From Bradyrhizobium sp. dw_411 (lineage in GTDB: Bacteria; Pseudomonadota; Alphaproteobacteria; Rhizobiales; Xanthobacteraceae): DNA of 64,000 nt. A program made the position numbers and the translations under genes. Where the stretch lies: positions 1 to 64,000 of the forward strand of contig NZ_JAAVUY010000014.1 of the NCBI RefSeq assembly GCF_018449695.1, read 5' to 3'. The notes under the pieces are model-generated. The model was not told the DNA's origin. It saw only the letters and a program-made list of their open reading frames with translations, and did not search any database. This document shows positions 32,431-41,719 of this stretch, piece after piece (position 1 is the first letter of the stretch; each line of letters starts with the position of its first letter).

Positions 32431-33384
32431 ATGATTCCAAACCACGCCAGAGAGAACCGCGAGACGAACGAGGTTGCGTTGTTAACGCCGACCTACGGGC
32501 GCGACCTGGAGCTGTGCACCCTGCTCTGCGAGAGTGTCGACCGCCACGTCAGTTCGTTTTCGAAACATTATTTGCTGGTTCCCGATCAGGACGTTCCACT
32601 GTTTTCCCGCTTCGAAAGCGAACGCAGGATCGTGCTTCCGGCATCGCAATTCCTGCCCACATGGTTGCGGCCGCTGCCTTCCATCTTTCAGCGCAAGCGA
32701 CGCCAGTTCTGGTGGTCGTTTCGCGCAAAGCCGGCGAGCGGCTGGCATGTGCAACAGATCCTCAAGATCGCCGCGACCATTACACTGCCTCATCAGCGAT
32801 TTTGTGTGCTCGATTCCGACGTGGTGTTCTTCCGGGATTTCGACCTGTCGCGCTTCGAATATCCCGGCAGGATTCCGCTACTGACCGTGCCCAACGCGGT
32901 CACGTCAACTCAGGTCCGCCACGCGCGCTGGGTTGAAACCAGCCACGAGCTTCTTGGGTTGCCGACGCCGCCGCTTCCGGCCTCCGATTTCATCGGCCAC
33001 ATCATCTTCTGGGATCAGGAAACCACCCGCGCGATGGCTTCCAAGATCGAAGCCGTCACCGGCCTCGACTGGATCGAAGCCCTGTGCCGGGTCCGCGAAT
33101 TTTCGGAATACATGCTGTACGGCTATTTCGCGCAGAACGACGCCGAATTTGCCGCCAGACACACACCCACGTCGCGCACCGGCTGTGTCAGCTACTGGGA
33201 TTCCCCAAGGCTCGACGAGACCGAGTTGAACCGCCTGCTGGGCAGCGCCGATCAGCATGACTTCGCTTTCTCGGCGACATCCTTTTCGGGAACGCCCGTG
33301 CCGATCATCCGCGCAGCCATCGAGGAAAGGCGGACTCTGCTCGCGCCTCGAGCCACGGCGAGAGAACGGGCCGCGCTATGCTGA
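32431..33384 (+). CDS. DUF6492 family glycosyltransferase-like protein
   Basis: I prefer the ATG at 32431 (M-I-P-N-H-A-R), giving 317 residues. The frame opens at a TTG at 32356, so the true start is uncertain. The protein has L-L-T-P-T-Y-G-R-D at its start, a D-x-D-like C-V-L-D-S-D-V-V-F-F motif in the middle and a F-I-G-H-I-I-F-W region. These fit the DUF6492 group of putative GT-A glycosyltransferases. Its stop overlaps the flippase start by seven bases, tying it to polysaccharide assembly. Confidence 0.75.
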   Translation: MIPNHARENRETNEVALLTPTYGRDLELCTLLCESVDRHVSSFSKHYLLVPDQDVPLFSRFESERRIVLPASQFLPTWLRPLPSIFQRKRRQFWWSFRAKPASGWHVQQILKIAATITLPHQRFCVLDSDVVFFRDFDLSRFEYPGRIPLLTVPNAVTSTQVRHARWVETSHELLGLPTPPLPASDFIGHIIFWDQETTRAMASKIEAVTGLDWIEALCRVREFSEYMLYGYFAQNDAEFAARHTPTSRTGCVSYWDSPRLDETELNRLLGSADQHDFAFSATSFSGTPVPIIRAAIEERRTLLAPRATARERAALC

Positions 33385-34820
33385 TCAGTCAAGCCGGCAT
33401 CAATCTGTCCGCAAATATCCTGTCTGCATTGCTGGGGCTACTCAGCGTCTTCATTTTCACGCGGCTGTTTTCGCCGCATGATTACGGCATCTACCTGCTC
33501 GGCGTTGGATTTGCATCCGTGGTCAGCACCTTTCTGGCGGGCTGGTTTCGCAATCTGATCCTGAGCAAGCACGCCCGCAACGACGGCACTGACGTTCGCG
33601 GCCTGGTGATTTCGGGATATCTCATTTGCTGTCTGGTGGCGCCTGCCGCGTATGGTTTGGGCCGCCTGGTTGGACTGGATGCGATTGCTGCGGCCGCGGC
33701 TGTCGTGCTGGCGGTCGCAGTCGGCTTGTTTGAATTGACGCAGGATCTCGGTCGCGCACGGCTTCGGTCCATGATGCTCATGAAGGCCACGCTGGTTCGT
33801 GCGGCGTCAGCCCTTTGCCTCGGCGTCGCCGTTGCGGTCTTCGATCCGACCGGATTTCTTCTGCTGATTTCGTCAGCCGTGGCCTGCCTGCTTGCAATCC
33901 TGGTTCAGGTCCGCACGTCCTGGCGTGGAACCGTCGTCAAATTCGACAGGTCCGCTCTGCTGGCGGCAGCAAAGCAGGGCCTGCCGCTGACCTTGTCCCT
34001 CACCTTGCTGGCGATCTCCAGCGTGACCGACCGCTTCATGATCGCCAACCTCGTTGGCTCCGCCGAAGCCGGTAAATATATCGCGTCGCTCGATCTGGTC
34101 CGGCAAACCCTGATGATGCCGGCGATGAGTGCGGCGGCGGTGTTCTTTCCGCTCGCCGTCCAGATATACGCCAATCAGGGCCGCAAGGCCGTGCGATCGC
34201 ACCTTGGCGAGTGCGTGGAACTATTGCTCAGCATCACACTGCCAGCCTGTTTGGGATTTGCCGTGGTCTCGCCCCATGTCGCCAATGTTATTCTGGGCGT
34301 CGATTTTCGCCAGATGGCCGGGCAGACGATGCCCATCGTGGCCATCGCCGTGATCTTCCAGATTCTGAATCAGCAATATCTGCATGCGAGCTTCCTGCTC
34401 TCGGGGCGCAATTCCTTCTATCTGATCAATACGGCCTCGATCATCGCCGCCAATGTGATCCTGTCCTATGTGCTCGTCAGCGACTACGGCACCATCGGCG
34501 CCGCGTGGGCGCGGCTCGGCGCCGACATTTTTGGATTCGCCGGTGCGTTGATTCTCACTCGCCGGGCCTTTCCCATTCCGCTGCCGCTGGGCCGGCTGGC
34601 GCTCACGACGATTGCCGGGCTGATCATGGCGCTGGTCGTCGCTACGATCGACCGAAGCCTGCACGTTTCGGACATGGTCGCATGTCTCATTCTGGTGGGC
34701 GCAGGTGCGGTCAGCTATCTCGCGATGTGCTGGGTACTCGACATCTCTCATGCGCGCCGGCGCCTGAAAGTCGGCCTGGCGCTGTTCCGAACCAAACTCG
34801 CAAGCATCGGTCCGGGATAG
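33378..34820 (+). CDS. Wzx-like polysaccharide flippase (MOP superfamily)
   Basis: The 480-residue protein has about 12-14 membrane helices, with the N-terminal pattern G-I-N-L-S-A-N-I-L-S-A-L-L-G-L-L-S-V-F-I and F-T-R-L-F-S-P-H-D-Y-G-I-Y typical of Wzx/MOP exporters. It should move undecaprenyl-diphosphate-linked repeat units to the periplasm for polymerisation by the Wzy-like protein nearby. It is translationally coupled to the DUF6492 gene. Confidence 0.87.
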   Translation: MLISQAGINLSANILSALLGLLSVFIFTRLFSPHDYGIYLLGVGFASVVSTFLAGWFRNLILSKHARNDGTDVRGLVISGYLICCLVAPAAYGLGRLVGLDAIAAAAAVVLAVAVGLFELTQDLGRARLRSMMLMKATLVRAASALCLGVAVAVFDPTGFLLLISSAVACLLAILVQVRTSWRGTVVKFDRSALLAAAKQGLPLTLSLTLLAISSVTDRFMIANLVGSAEAGKYIASLDLVRQTLMMPAMSAAAVFFPLAVQIYANQGRKAVRSHLGECVELLLSITLPACLGFAVVSPHVANVILGVDFRQMAGQTMPIVAIAVIFQILNQQYLHASFLLSGRNSFYLINTASIIAANVILSYVLVSDYGTIGAAWARLGADIFGFAGALILTRRAFPIPLPLGRLALTTIAGLIMALVVATIDRSLHVSDMVACLILVGAGAVSYLAMCWVLDISHARRRLKVGLALFRTKLASIGPG

Positions 34821-34979
34821 GCAGATGGCAGCAGTTCAGATCGCTAATGAAAGGTTAAGTTTTGCAGAACGCGAAGTCGCTGGACGCGTCGCGATGCCCG
34901 GGCATTTAAACGCTTTTTTTGCCATTTCCGTGAATAGTCCCTCAATGAGTATGGTTAATTTTTCCTGTTGCGTAAGTTC

Positions 34980-34998
34980 CGCGCAAAAGTCCTGCGCG
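34980..34998. promoter_or_regulatory. Inverted repeat upstream of the Wzz-like gene
   Basis: CGCGCA and TGCGCG flank the 7-base spacer AAAGTCC, about 70 bases before the Wzz-like start. It lies in a 245-base gap otherwise containing only T-rich stretches. It is a weak operator candidate. Confidence 0.3.
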
Positions 34999-35065
34999 TG
35001 TGGCGTGACCCGAAGAGCAACCCCTCAGCCGACACGTGCGGCACTTCGAATGGAAGCTGAGGCCC

Positions 35066-37360
35066 ATGTTTGCGTATGATCAACCGATCAATCCTTCCCG
35101 GCCGGACGCGCGGTACGAGCCCTCGCGAACTCCCGCCGGATTCAGCGTGCTGCAGCTGGCGCAATTGCTGTGGCGGCGAAAGATCGCGATTGCGGCCACC
35201 GGCCTGATCTGTGCCTGCCTCGCCATCGTGATCGGCAAGAGTCTCGCGCCGAAATATACCGCGACCGCTCAACTCTATATCGATCCCCGCGAATTGCAGC
35301 TGGTCGATCGCGAACTGACGCCGCGCTCCCAGGACATCTCCGGCCTGGCGATGGTGGTGGAAAGCCAGGCGCGCGTGATCACTTCGAACAACGTGCTGCT
35401 GCAGGTCATTCAGGACAACCATCTCGAACGCGATCCGGAATTCGGCGGCGGTGACGCCAAGAGCCTGATGGCGACGTTGCTCGGCCTGTTCGGCATCAAC
35501 ATCCATTCCCCCGGCGAGGTCAAACTCGGCCAGATGGCGGCGCTGGAAACGTTGAACCGCCACATCAGCGTGAAGAAGACCGACCGCACCTTCATCGTCG
35601 ATATCGATGTCTGGTCGAACGCCCCGGCGAAGGCGGCGATGCTCGCCAACGCGATCTCGGCCGCCTATCTGGAGGAATCCAAGAATTCGCAATCCACCGC
35701 CGCACGGCGCGCAACCACCGATCTGTCGGGCCGGCTCAAGGAATTGCAGGAACGGCTGCGTACCGCCGAGAACACCCTTGCCGTCTACAAGGCGCAGAAT
35801 AATTTCGTCGGCACCCAGGATACGTTGATCAGCGATCAGCAGCTTTCAGCCAGCAACCAGCGGCTGGCCGCGGCGCGCGCCCTGACGCTCGACGCGCAGG
35901 CGAAATACGACCAGATCGAAGCCAGCCGCCGCGCCTCGACCGATCCGGGCGCCATTCCCGAAGCGCTGCAGTCCCCGACCATCGCCAATCTGCGCTCGCA
36001 ATACGCCGAAGCGCGCAAGCGCTATGCCGAGCTGGCCGGTGAGTTGGGACCGCTGCATCCCTCATTGCGCCAGATCGAAAAGCAGGTCGAAGACCTGCGC
36101 CGCACCATCAACGAAGAGGTCGAACGCTTCGCACAGTCGGCGAAAAACGATCTGACCCGCGCCCGCGATTTCGAGGCCGCGCTCAACAAATCGCTCGAAG
36201 CGCAAAAGCGCCAGAGCGTCCAGCTCAGCCAGGCGTCGGTGCGGCTTCGCGAGCTCGAGCGCGACGTCGAGGCCAGCCGTGACGTCTATCAGTCGTTCCT
36301 CAAGCGCTCGCGCGAAACCCAGGAACAAGAGAGCCTCAACACGTCGAATGCCCGCATCATCGGCGAAGCCACGGTGCCGACGCGGCGTGCCTTCCCGCCG
36401 GCCGCGAGCCTGCTCGGAATGATCGGTCTCGTGCTTGGCTCGCTCGGGGCCGCGGCGTGGATCATCGCGGCCAACCAGATGCTTCCCGATCCCGCCACTC
36501 CCCGCGACAGGACGCCGGCATCGCCTGAGGTCCTGACGTCAGCCCCATCATCGCGACCGCCGTCGGGAAATCAGCCCCCGCGGCTTGCGGCCGGTGCATC
36601 GATCGAGAAGCCACAGGTCGCCCGGCTGCAGGAATCCGACGTGATGCGGACGCTGAGCGGAATCATGGTCAAAGGCAGCGTTCCCGATGTGACGCAGATC
36701 GGCTGGCCGACGCTGCGGGCGAGCTATCCGTTGACGGCCTTCCTCAACGCGATGCGCGAGATGCGCACGAGGCTATCAGGGTCATCGGTCGAAAACATCA
36801 CGCCGGTACTCGCCGTGATCGGCGCCGGCGCCAGCGAGGAACGCACCATCGCAGCACTGAATGTCGCGCTGGCGGCAGCCCGTGATGGCGCCAGAGTGCT
36901 GATGATCGATGCCGATCATGCAACGCACGCACTTTCAGACAAGGTGAGCAGCCCAACCAAGCCGGCAGCGGGCCGCACCAACTGGCTCAGCATCGGCGCC
37001 AAGACTCGCCCCGCCATCAACGCGATCCAGACCGCCAACGGGATCACGATCCTGCCGGCGATCCCGTCAGCCGGGACCAGCCATGCGATCCGCGAAGCGG
37101 TCGCGCAGGCGCGCTCCTCCGGCGACTACGATTTTGTGATCCTCGATGGCCCGGCATTGCCTTGCAGCGCCGCCGACCGCGAATTGCTCGATGCGGCGGA
37201 TGGCCTGGCTGCGATCCTGCCCGCCAATCTCGACATCAACGACTGCATGCACAGCATCATTGCCGCACTCGGCGACACCGAGCGCAAGCTGATCGGCGTT
37301 ATCATCAATGAACTTCACCCGACCACCCACATTCGTCAGCGGAACAAAGAATATGCTTGA
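35066..37360 (+). CDS. Wzz/ExoP-like polysaccharide co-polymerase with degenerate BY-kinase domain
   Basis: This 764-residue inner-membrane protein controls chain length. It has a first membrane helix at about residues 40-60, a long coiled-coil periplasmic part, and a second helix preceded by the proline-rich V-P-T-R-R-A-F-P-P motif of PCP-2 proteins. The C-terminal domain keeps Walker A' (V-L-M-I-D-A-D, about 611-617) and Walker B-like D-F-V-I-L-D-G-P (about 689). The P-loop position reads G-A-G-A-S-E-E-R-T (about 586-594) instead of G-x-G-K-S/T, and no C-terminal Tyr cluster exists. It is probably a pseudokinase. The alternative start is 35036. Confidence 0.85.
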   Translation: MFAYDQPINPSRPDARYEPSRTPAGFSVLQLAQLLWRRKIAIAATGLICACLAIVIGKSLAPKYTATAQLYIDPRELQLVDRELTPRSQDISGLAMVVESQARVITSNNVLLQVIQDNHLERDPEFGGGDAKSLMATLLGLFGINIHSPGEVKLGQMAALETLNRHISVKKTDRTFIVDIDVWSNAPAKAAMLANAISAAYLEESKNSQSTAARRATTDLSGRLKELQERLRTAENTLAVYKAQNNFVGTQDTLISDQQLSASNQRLAAARALTLDAQAKYDQIEASRRASTDPGAIPEALQSPTIANLRSQYAEARKRYAELAGELGPLHPSLRQIEKQVEDLRRTINEEVERFAQSAKNDLTRARDFEAALNKSLEAQKRQSVQLSQASVRLRELERDVEASRDVYQSFLKRSRETQEQESLNTSNARIIGEATVPTRRAFPPAASLLGMIGLVLGSLGAAAWIIAANQMLPDPATPRDRTPASPEVLTSAPSSRPPSGNQPPRLAAGASIEKPQVARLQESDVMRTLSGIMVKGSVPDVTQIGWPTLRASYPLTAFLNAMREMRTRLSGSSVENITPVLAVIGAGASEERTIAALNVALAAARDGARVLMIDADHATHALSDKVSSPTKPAAGRTNWLSIGAKTRPAINAIQTANGITILPAIPSAGTSHAIREAVAQARSSGDYDFVILDGPALPCSAADRELLDAADGLAAILPANLDINDCMHSIIAALGDTERKLIGVIINELHPTTHIRQRNKEYA

Positions 37361-38171
37361 ACGCCGCGCAAATCCGATCGGACGGGCTGCAACAGCCAGC
37401 GTCCCCAGAATCTCGCTGGGCGGGCTTCGGCTGGCCGTGCTCGATATCGAGCAGACCGCGAATTTCATGGTCGACATGGTATTCCCGCAGCGCCGGGCCG
37501 ATCGTCCGCTGTATTTGACATCCGCCAATGGCGAAGTGCTGGCACGTTGCGCGACCGAGCCGATGACCGGCCGGCTGTTCCGCGCTGCCGATCTCATCAA
37601 TGCCGACGGACAGCCGCTGGTCACGGTATCGCGGCTGAACTCGTCGATGCCGCTGCCGGAACGCGTCGCGACCACCGATCTGTTTCACGTCGTCGCCCGC
37701 AAGGCAGAGGTGGCAGGGTTGACGTTCTATATGTTCGGCGCCGACGAAACCGAAAATGCCGCTGCCGTCGCCAACGTCCAGAAAATGTATCCGGATTTGA
37801 AGATTGTCGGACATTCCCACGGCTATCTGAGGGGCGATGCGCTGCGCGCCAAGGTCGACGAGATCAACAGGCTGGCGCCGGATTATCTCTGGGTCGCGCT
37901 TGGCGTTCCCTATGAGCAGGCCTTTGTCGAGGATTTCACACCGCATCTGTCGAATGTCGGCGTCATCAAGACCTCCGGCGGGTTGTTCAACTTCCTGTCC
38001 GGCAGCCGGGCCCGCGCGCCGGGATGGATGCAGAATATGGGCCTCGAATGGGCCTGGCGAATCTGGCTCGAGCCGCGCCGGCTGTTCTGGCGTTATCTGA
38101 CCACCAATCCCCGCGCGCTCTACCTGCTGTTCAACAAGAATTCGCCGGGCGATCAGCTGCCGCGGGGCTAG
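37353..38171 (+). CDS. WecB/TagA/CpsF family glycosyltransferase (GT26)
   Basis: The 272-residue protein starts at the ATG at 37353 inside the end of the Wzz-like gene (8-base overlap), with GGAACAAAG upstream. GT26 features are T-S-A-N-G-E-V-L-A, N-A-D-G-Q-P-L-V, F-Y-M-F-G-A-D-E-T-E-N, V-A-L-G-V-P-Y-E-Q and the C-terminal P-x-W-M-Q-x-x-G-L-E-W-x-W-R. Family members add ManNAcA-type or other sugars to lipid-linked intermediates at the membrane face. It is the last clear gene of the polysaccharide region. Confidence 0.9.
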   Translation: MLERRANPIGRAATASVPRISLGGLRLAVLDIEQTANFMVDMVFPQRRADRPLYLTSANGEVLARCATEPMTGRLFRAADLINADGQPLVTVSRLNSSMPLPERVATTDLFHVVARKAEVAGLTFYMFGADETENAAAVANVQKMYPDLKIVGHSHGYLRGDALRAKVDEINRLAPDYLWVALGVPYEQAFVEDFTPHLSNVGVIKTSGGLFNFLSGSRARAPGWMQNMGLEWAWRIWLEPRRLFWRYLTTNPRALYLLFNKNSPGDQLPRG

Positions 38172-38342
38172 CTCCCCCGCCTAAACTCCCCCTCTTGATG
38201 CTGGGATGCGTGGCTTGCAGCCGCGCCGTACACGCATGCGCGGGCGCCGCTTGCACCGCGGGCGCGAGACCGGCTAGCATGCGGCCAATAAGCAAAAGAG
38301 ATCGCAGCCGCACGTCGGCTCGCGGCATTGGAGGAAGAAACC

Positions 38343-38810
38343 ATGAAAATCACGCACCGGTTCTGGCGATATCTTTTGGCGCCGATCGCGCTGGCGGGCA
38401 TGCTGAGCATGAGCTCCGCGGCCGAAATCAATCCCGCGGCGCTGGTTTTCAAATCGCCGGATCAGATTCCATGGGGCCCGGTCAACGCAGCCGGCGCGCA
38501 GACCGCCGTCGTGGTCGGCGATCCCAGCAAGCCCGGCTTCTATATGGTCTACAACAAATGGACCAAGGGCAATCATTTCAGCCGGCCGCACTTCCATCCG
38601 AACGACCGTTACATCGTCGTGCTGCAAGGCACCTGGTGGGTAGGCACCGGACCGAAATTCGATATCAACAACACGACACCGATGCCTGCCGGAAGTTTCA
38701 TCACCCATTTCGGCAAACAAATCCATTGGGATGGCGCCAAGGACGAGGATGCTGTTCTGGTGATCTTGGGCGAAGGTCCGGCGACCTCGACCGGGGCGGA
38801 AGAGAAATGA
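38343..38810 (+). CDS. Periplasmic cupin-domain protein
   Basis: The ATG at 38343 follows GGAGGAAG. The 155-residue precursor has a signal peptide ending S-S-A-A-E and a single cupin barrel with P-H-F-H-P-N-D-R-Y-I-V-V-L-Q-G-T-W-W-V-G-T-G and the second motif P-A-G-S-F-I-T-H-F-G-K-Q-I-H-W. The histidines suggest metal binding. Substrate is unknown. It is followed on the same strand by a small unknown gene. Confidence 0.8.
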   Translation: MKITHRFWRYLLAPIALAGMLSMSSAAEINPAALVFKSPDQIPWGPVNAAGAQTAVVVGDPSKPGFYMVYNKWTKGNHFSRPHFHPNDRYIVVLQGTWWVGTGPKFDINNTTPMPAGSFITHFGKQIHWDGAKDEDAVLVILGEGPATSTGAEEK

Positions 38811-38862
38811 TACCGGCTGACTGATGGCCGGAAGACCAATCGTCCGCCGTTTGGAGAATGTC

Positions 38863-39138
38863 ATGCATCAGGCTGCAAACGTGCAATTCGAACGCGCGGT
38901 GCACGAATTCGTGCGCTGGCGTGCGGTCCCCGAAGAAGCACGATCGCCGGCCCCCGCATGGTGGTGGGGGACGGCGTTTGAACTGCGCGGTGTCAGGCAG
39001 CCGATGCCGAACGACTGGTGCGCCAGTCTGGAACTGCCCGATCGCGCGACCTATGCCGACGGCGCCGCGGTTTTTCTGAAATCCCTCGCGGGCCAGACAT
39101 CGCTGCCGTGGCCCGGCGGTTTCCCGGGCCACGCCTGA
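38863..39138 (+). CDS. Hypothetical protein of 91 residues
   Basis: The ATG at 38863 has TTGGAG 7 bases upstream, better than the earlier start at 38824. The product is W-rich (F-V-R-W-R-A, A-P-A-W-W-W-G-T-A-F-E-L) with no signal or membrane segment. I do not recognise a family. It lies between the cupin and the convergent mctP gene. Confidence 0.55.
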   Translation: MHQAANVQFERAVHEFVRWRAVPEEARSPAPAWWWGTAFELRGVRQPMPNDWCASLELPDRATYADGAAVFLKSLAGQTSLPWPGGFPGHA

Positions 39139-39147
39139 CAGGCGAGA

Positions 39148-40638
39148 TCAGGACGGCGCAACCGCACGGCGCGGGGACAGCATCCCAACCAAAGCCGTCG
39201 CGATGACCGCGACGACGACGTTGAGGATCAGCGCACCTAGTCCGACATAGAACACGTAGCTGACCCCGCCGAGATTGATGGTCGCGAGCGGCTTCAACCC
39301 GTTGCTCCACGCCGTCCACGACCCCCATGCGATACCCGCGGCCCAACCGAGCAGAAGACCTTCGGCGCGGAACCAACGGGTGAACAAGCCGAACACCAGC
39401 GACGGGAAGGTCTGCAGGATCCACAGGCCGCCAAGCAATTGCAGGTCGAGCGCATATTGCGTGGGCAGGAAGATCGTGAACGCCAGCGCGCCGACCTTGA
39501 CGACCAGTGAGGCGATCTTGGCCACCGACGCCTCGCCGGCGTGGCTGATGTCCGGATTGACGTAGGACTTCCAGATGTTGCGGGTGAACAGGTTGGCCGC
39601 ACCGATGCTCATCACCGCGGCCGGCACCAACGCGCCGATCGCGATCGCCGAGAACGCAAAGCCGGCGAACCAGGACGGGAACAGCACCTTGAACAGCATC
39701 GGGACCACGTCGTTATTCGACGTCACCTTGATGTGCGCGGCATAGGCCATGTAGCCGAGCAGCGCGATCAAGCCGAGCAACAGCGTATAGGCCGGCAGCA
39801 GGATCGCATTCTTGCGAATGGTATCGGCCGACTTCGAAGCAAAGATACCGGTCAGGGTGTGCGGATACATGAAGGCGGCGAGCGCCGAGCCGAACGCCAG
39901 CGTCGCATATGGCAGGAACTGCGCGGGCTTCAATATCAGTCCGGTCGCGCCGCCCTTGGCGGTAAACGCATCGTTGGCCGCAGAGAACACCGCGGCATAG
40001 CCGCCGAGCTTGGCCGGCACCACCACCACCGCCACCAGCACCACGATGTAGATCATGATGTCCTTGACGAAGGCGATCAAAGCCGGCGCGCGCAGGCCGG
40101 AGCTATAGGTGTACAACGCCAGCACGATGAAAGCCGCGACGATCGGCAATTCACCGTCGAGGCCGATCGCCTTGATCACCACGCCCATCCCGATCAGTTG
40201 CAGGGCAATATAGGGCATGGTCGCGACGATGCCGGTGAGCGCGACCACAAGCTCGAGGGCGCGTGAACTGTAAGTGCCCATGACCACATCGGCCGCGGTC
40301 ACGTGGCCCTTGGCGTGCGCGACTTTCCAGAGCAGCGGCATCACCGCGAACACAAAGGGATAAACCAGGATCGTGTAGGGCAGCGCGAAGAAGCCGTAGG
40401 CGCCGACCGCATAGACCAGAGCCGGCACCGCGATCACGGTATAGGCGGTATAGAAATCACCGCCGACCAGAAACCAGGTGATCCAGGTACCGAATTGCCG
40501 TCCGCCGAGGCCCCATTCGTCGAGATGTTCGCTAACCGGGCCGGACTTCCAGCGTGCGGCGAAGAATCCCATCACGGTGACGAGGAGGAAGAAGAAGATA
40601 AAAACAGAAAGGGCGGTCCAGTCGATCTGATCGGACAT
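39148..40638 (-). CDS. mctP: Monocarboxylate permease MctP (sodium:solute symporter family)
   Basis: The 496-residue protein has about 13 membrane helices and belongs to the SSS family. The sequence E-W-G-L-G-G-R-Q-F-G-T-W-I-T-W-F-L-V-G-G-D-F-Y-T-A-Y-T matches rhizobial MctP, which takes up lactate, pyruvate, alanine and other short monocarboxylates. It is preceded on the same strand by a DUF3311 gene, the usual small partner of this subfamily. A 14-bp tandem repeat lies in the 83-base gap between them. Confidence 0.88.
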   Translation of the reverse strand: MSDQIDWTALSVFIFFFLLVTVMGFFAARWKSGPVSEHLDEWGLGGRQFGTWITWFLVGGDFYTAYTVIAVPALVYAVGAYGFFALPYTILVYPFVFAVMPLLWKVAHAKGHVTAADVVMGTYSSRALELVVALTGIVATMPYIALQLIGMGVVIKAIGLDGELPIVAAFIVLALYTYSSGLRAPALIAFVKDIMIYIVVLVAVVVVPAKLGGYAAVFSAANDAFTAKGGATGLILKPAQFLPYATLAFGSALAAFMYPHTLTGIFASKSADTIRKNAILLPAYTLLLGLIALLGYMAYAAHIKVTSNNDVVPMLFKVLFPSWFAGFAFSAIAIGALVPAAVMSIGAANLFTRNIWKSYVNPDISHAGEASVAKIASLVVKVGALAFTIFLPTQYALDLQLLGGLWILQTFPSLVFGLFTRWFRAEGLLLGWAAGIAWGSWTAWSNGLKPLATINLGGVSYVFYVGLGALILNVVVAVIATALVGMLSPRRAVAPS

Positions 40639-40653
40639 GGTGATGATGCTTTC

Positions 40654-40681
40654 CAGGAATTGTCTTGCAGGAATTGTCTTG
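40654..40681. repeat. 14-bp tandem duplication in the mctP leader
   Basis: CAGGAATTGTCTTG occurs twice in a row (40654-40667 and 40668-40681) and a third copy begins with CAG. A related TCTTGCAGATCTTGC follows. It lies 16-43 bases upstream of the mctP start. Confidence 0.7.
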
Positions 40682-40721
40682 CAGAATGGCTTGCGTAGAT
40701 CTTCTTGCAGATCTTGCGGGC

Positions 40722-40931
40722 CTACGGGGTTTCGTCGTCAGGCGTGCGGCTTCGGTAAACCACCCAGATCAGCAGCGAACAAAGCGGCACCCATGCCAGC
40801 TGATACCAGTAGAAGAACGGAAACCCGAGAAAGCCCGGATCCTGGAAATTATAGAACGGCACCCACAACAGGCCGGCAAAAGGCAACAACAACAAAACCC
40901 ACATGGGCAAACTCCACAGGCCAACATCCAT
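40722..40931 (-). CDS. DUF3311 small membrane protein, MctP partner
   Basis: The 69-residue protein has two hydrophobic helices (L-W-S-L-P-M-W-V-L-L-L-L-P-F-A-G and Y-Q-L-A-W-V-P-L-C-S-L-L-I-W-V-V-Y) and the F-P-F-F-Y-W-Y-Q-L motif of DUF3311. Such genes regularly precede SSS-family permeases and are thought to be an accessory subunit. It precedes mctP by 83 bases on the same strand. Confidence 0.85.
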   Translation of the reverse strand: MDVGLWSLPMWVLLLLPFAGLLWVPFYNFQDPGFLGFPFFYWYQLAWVPLCSLLIWVVYRSRTPDDETP

Positions 40932-41121
40932 GACCGATATGTTACGTTAGGGACGATCTACGATTGGATCGGGGTGTCGTCCAGCGAATTTGCGCTGTTG
41001 CACTGCACTGATTGGCAGGCATTCGCATTCGCGCCAGCGCCGCAGACGGTTGCCCGCTGCAGCGCCGGAAAGACTGGCGCCAGAAGGCGCCGGCGCACAT
41101 CCAGGTGTGCTTTTACAGGTA

Positions 41122-41667
41122 CTATTTCATAAGATCAGCGCCGGCCTTGCAGGTGGCGGCGTCCTGATCGCCGGTGCCGCCGCTGCAGCCGATCGCGCCG
41201 ATCAGCTTGCCGTTCTCGACAAGCGGAAATCCGCCGGGGCTTGCGACTAAAGTCGGATCGAGCGTGCCGGGATAGGAATGTCCGGTCTCGTAGACATTGT
41301 AGAACGCGCGGGATTCACGCCGGAAGCGCGCCGAGGTGCGGGCCTTGCCGATCGAAATCGGACCCGACGCGATTTGCGCACCCTCCATACGCACGAACAG
41401 GACGAGTTCGCCGTTGGTATCAACCACCGCGATATTCATTTTCCAGTTTCGCCGCTTGGCTTCAGCCTCGGCCGCCGCCATCAGCTGCTTGGCGCGATCG
41501 GCCCCGATCGACGTGCCATAGGGAATGTCGAACGGCATCGCATCGGGCGTTCCGCCCGCCGAGGGCGGCGCGGGCGGGGTCGCCGGCGCCGGTGTTTGTG
41601 CAAGCGCCGACGAATCCAGCGCCGCGACGGCAAAAGCCGCCAGTATCATCGAAACGATCGAACGCAT
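41122..41667 (-). CDS. Secreted GlcG/HbpS-like haem-degrading-type protein
   Basis: The 181-residue precursor has a signal peptide (A-L-D-S-S-A-L-A-Q) and a proline-rich linker before the GlcG/HbpS domain, with A-V-V-D-T-N-G-E-L-V-L-F-V-R-M-E-G-A, S-I-G-K-A-R-T-S-A and the terminal G-A-I-G-C-S-G-G-T-G-D-Q-D-A. Family members bind haem or cobalamin or are of unknown role, and glcG is found in E. coli next to glycolate oxidase genes. Here it neighbours mctP rather than glcDEF. Confidence 0.85.
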   Translation of the reverse strand: MRSIVSMILAAFAVAALDSSALAQTPAPATPPAPPSAGGTPDAMPFDIPYGTSIGADRAKQLMAAAEAEAKRRNWKMNIAVVDTNGELVLFVRMEGAQIASGPISIGKARTSARFRRESRAFYNVYETGHSYPGTLDPTLVASPGGFPLVENGKLIGAIGCSGGTGDQDAATCKAGADLMK

Positions 41668-41719
41668 AACTATCCTCCCGGTTGAAATTTTCGTTTTTCT
41701 ATCCGCGATCGATGCCGCG

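Noticed and set aside
34825..35079. An 84-residue open frame between the flippase and Wzz-like genes.
   Set aside because: There is no convincing ribosome site, the composition is unlike a protein, and it overlaps the Wzz-like start in another frame.
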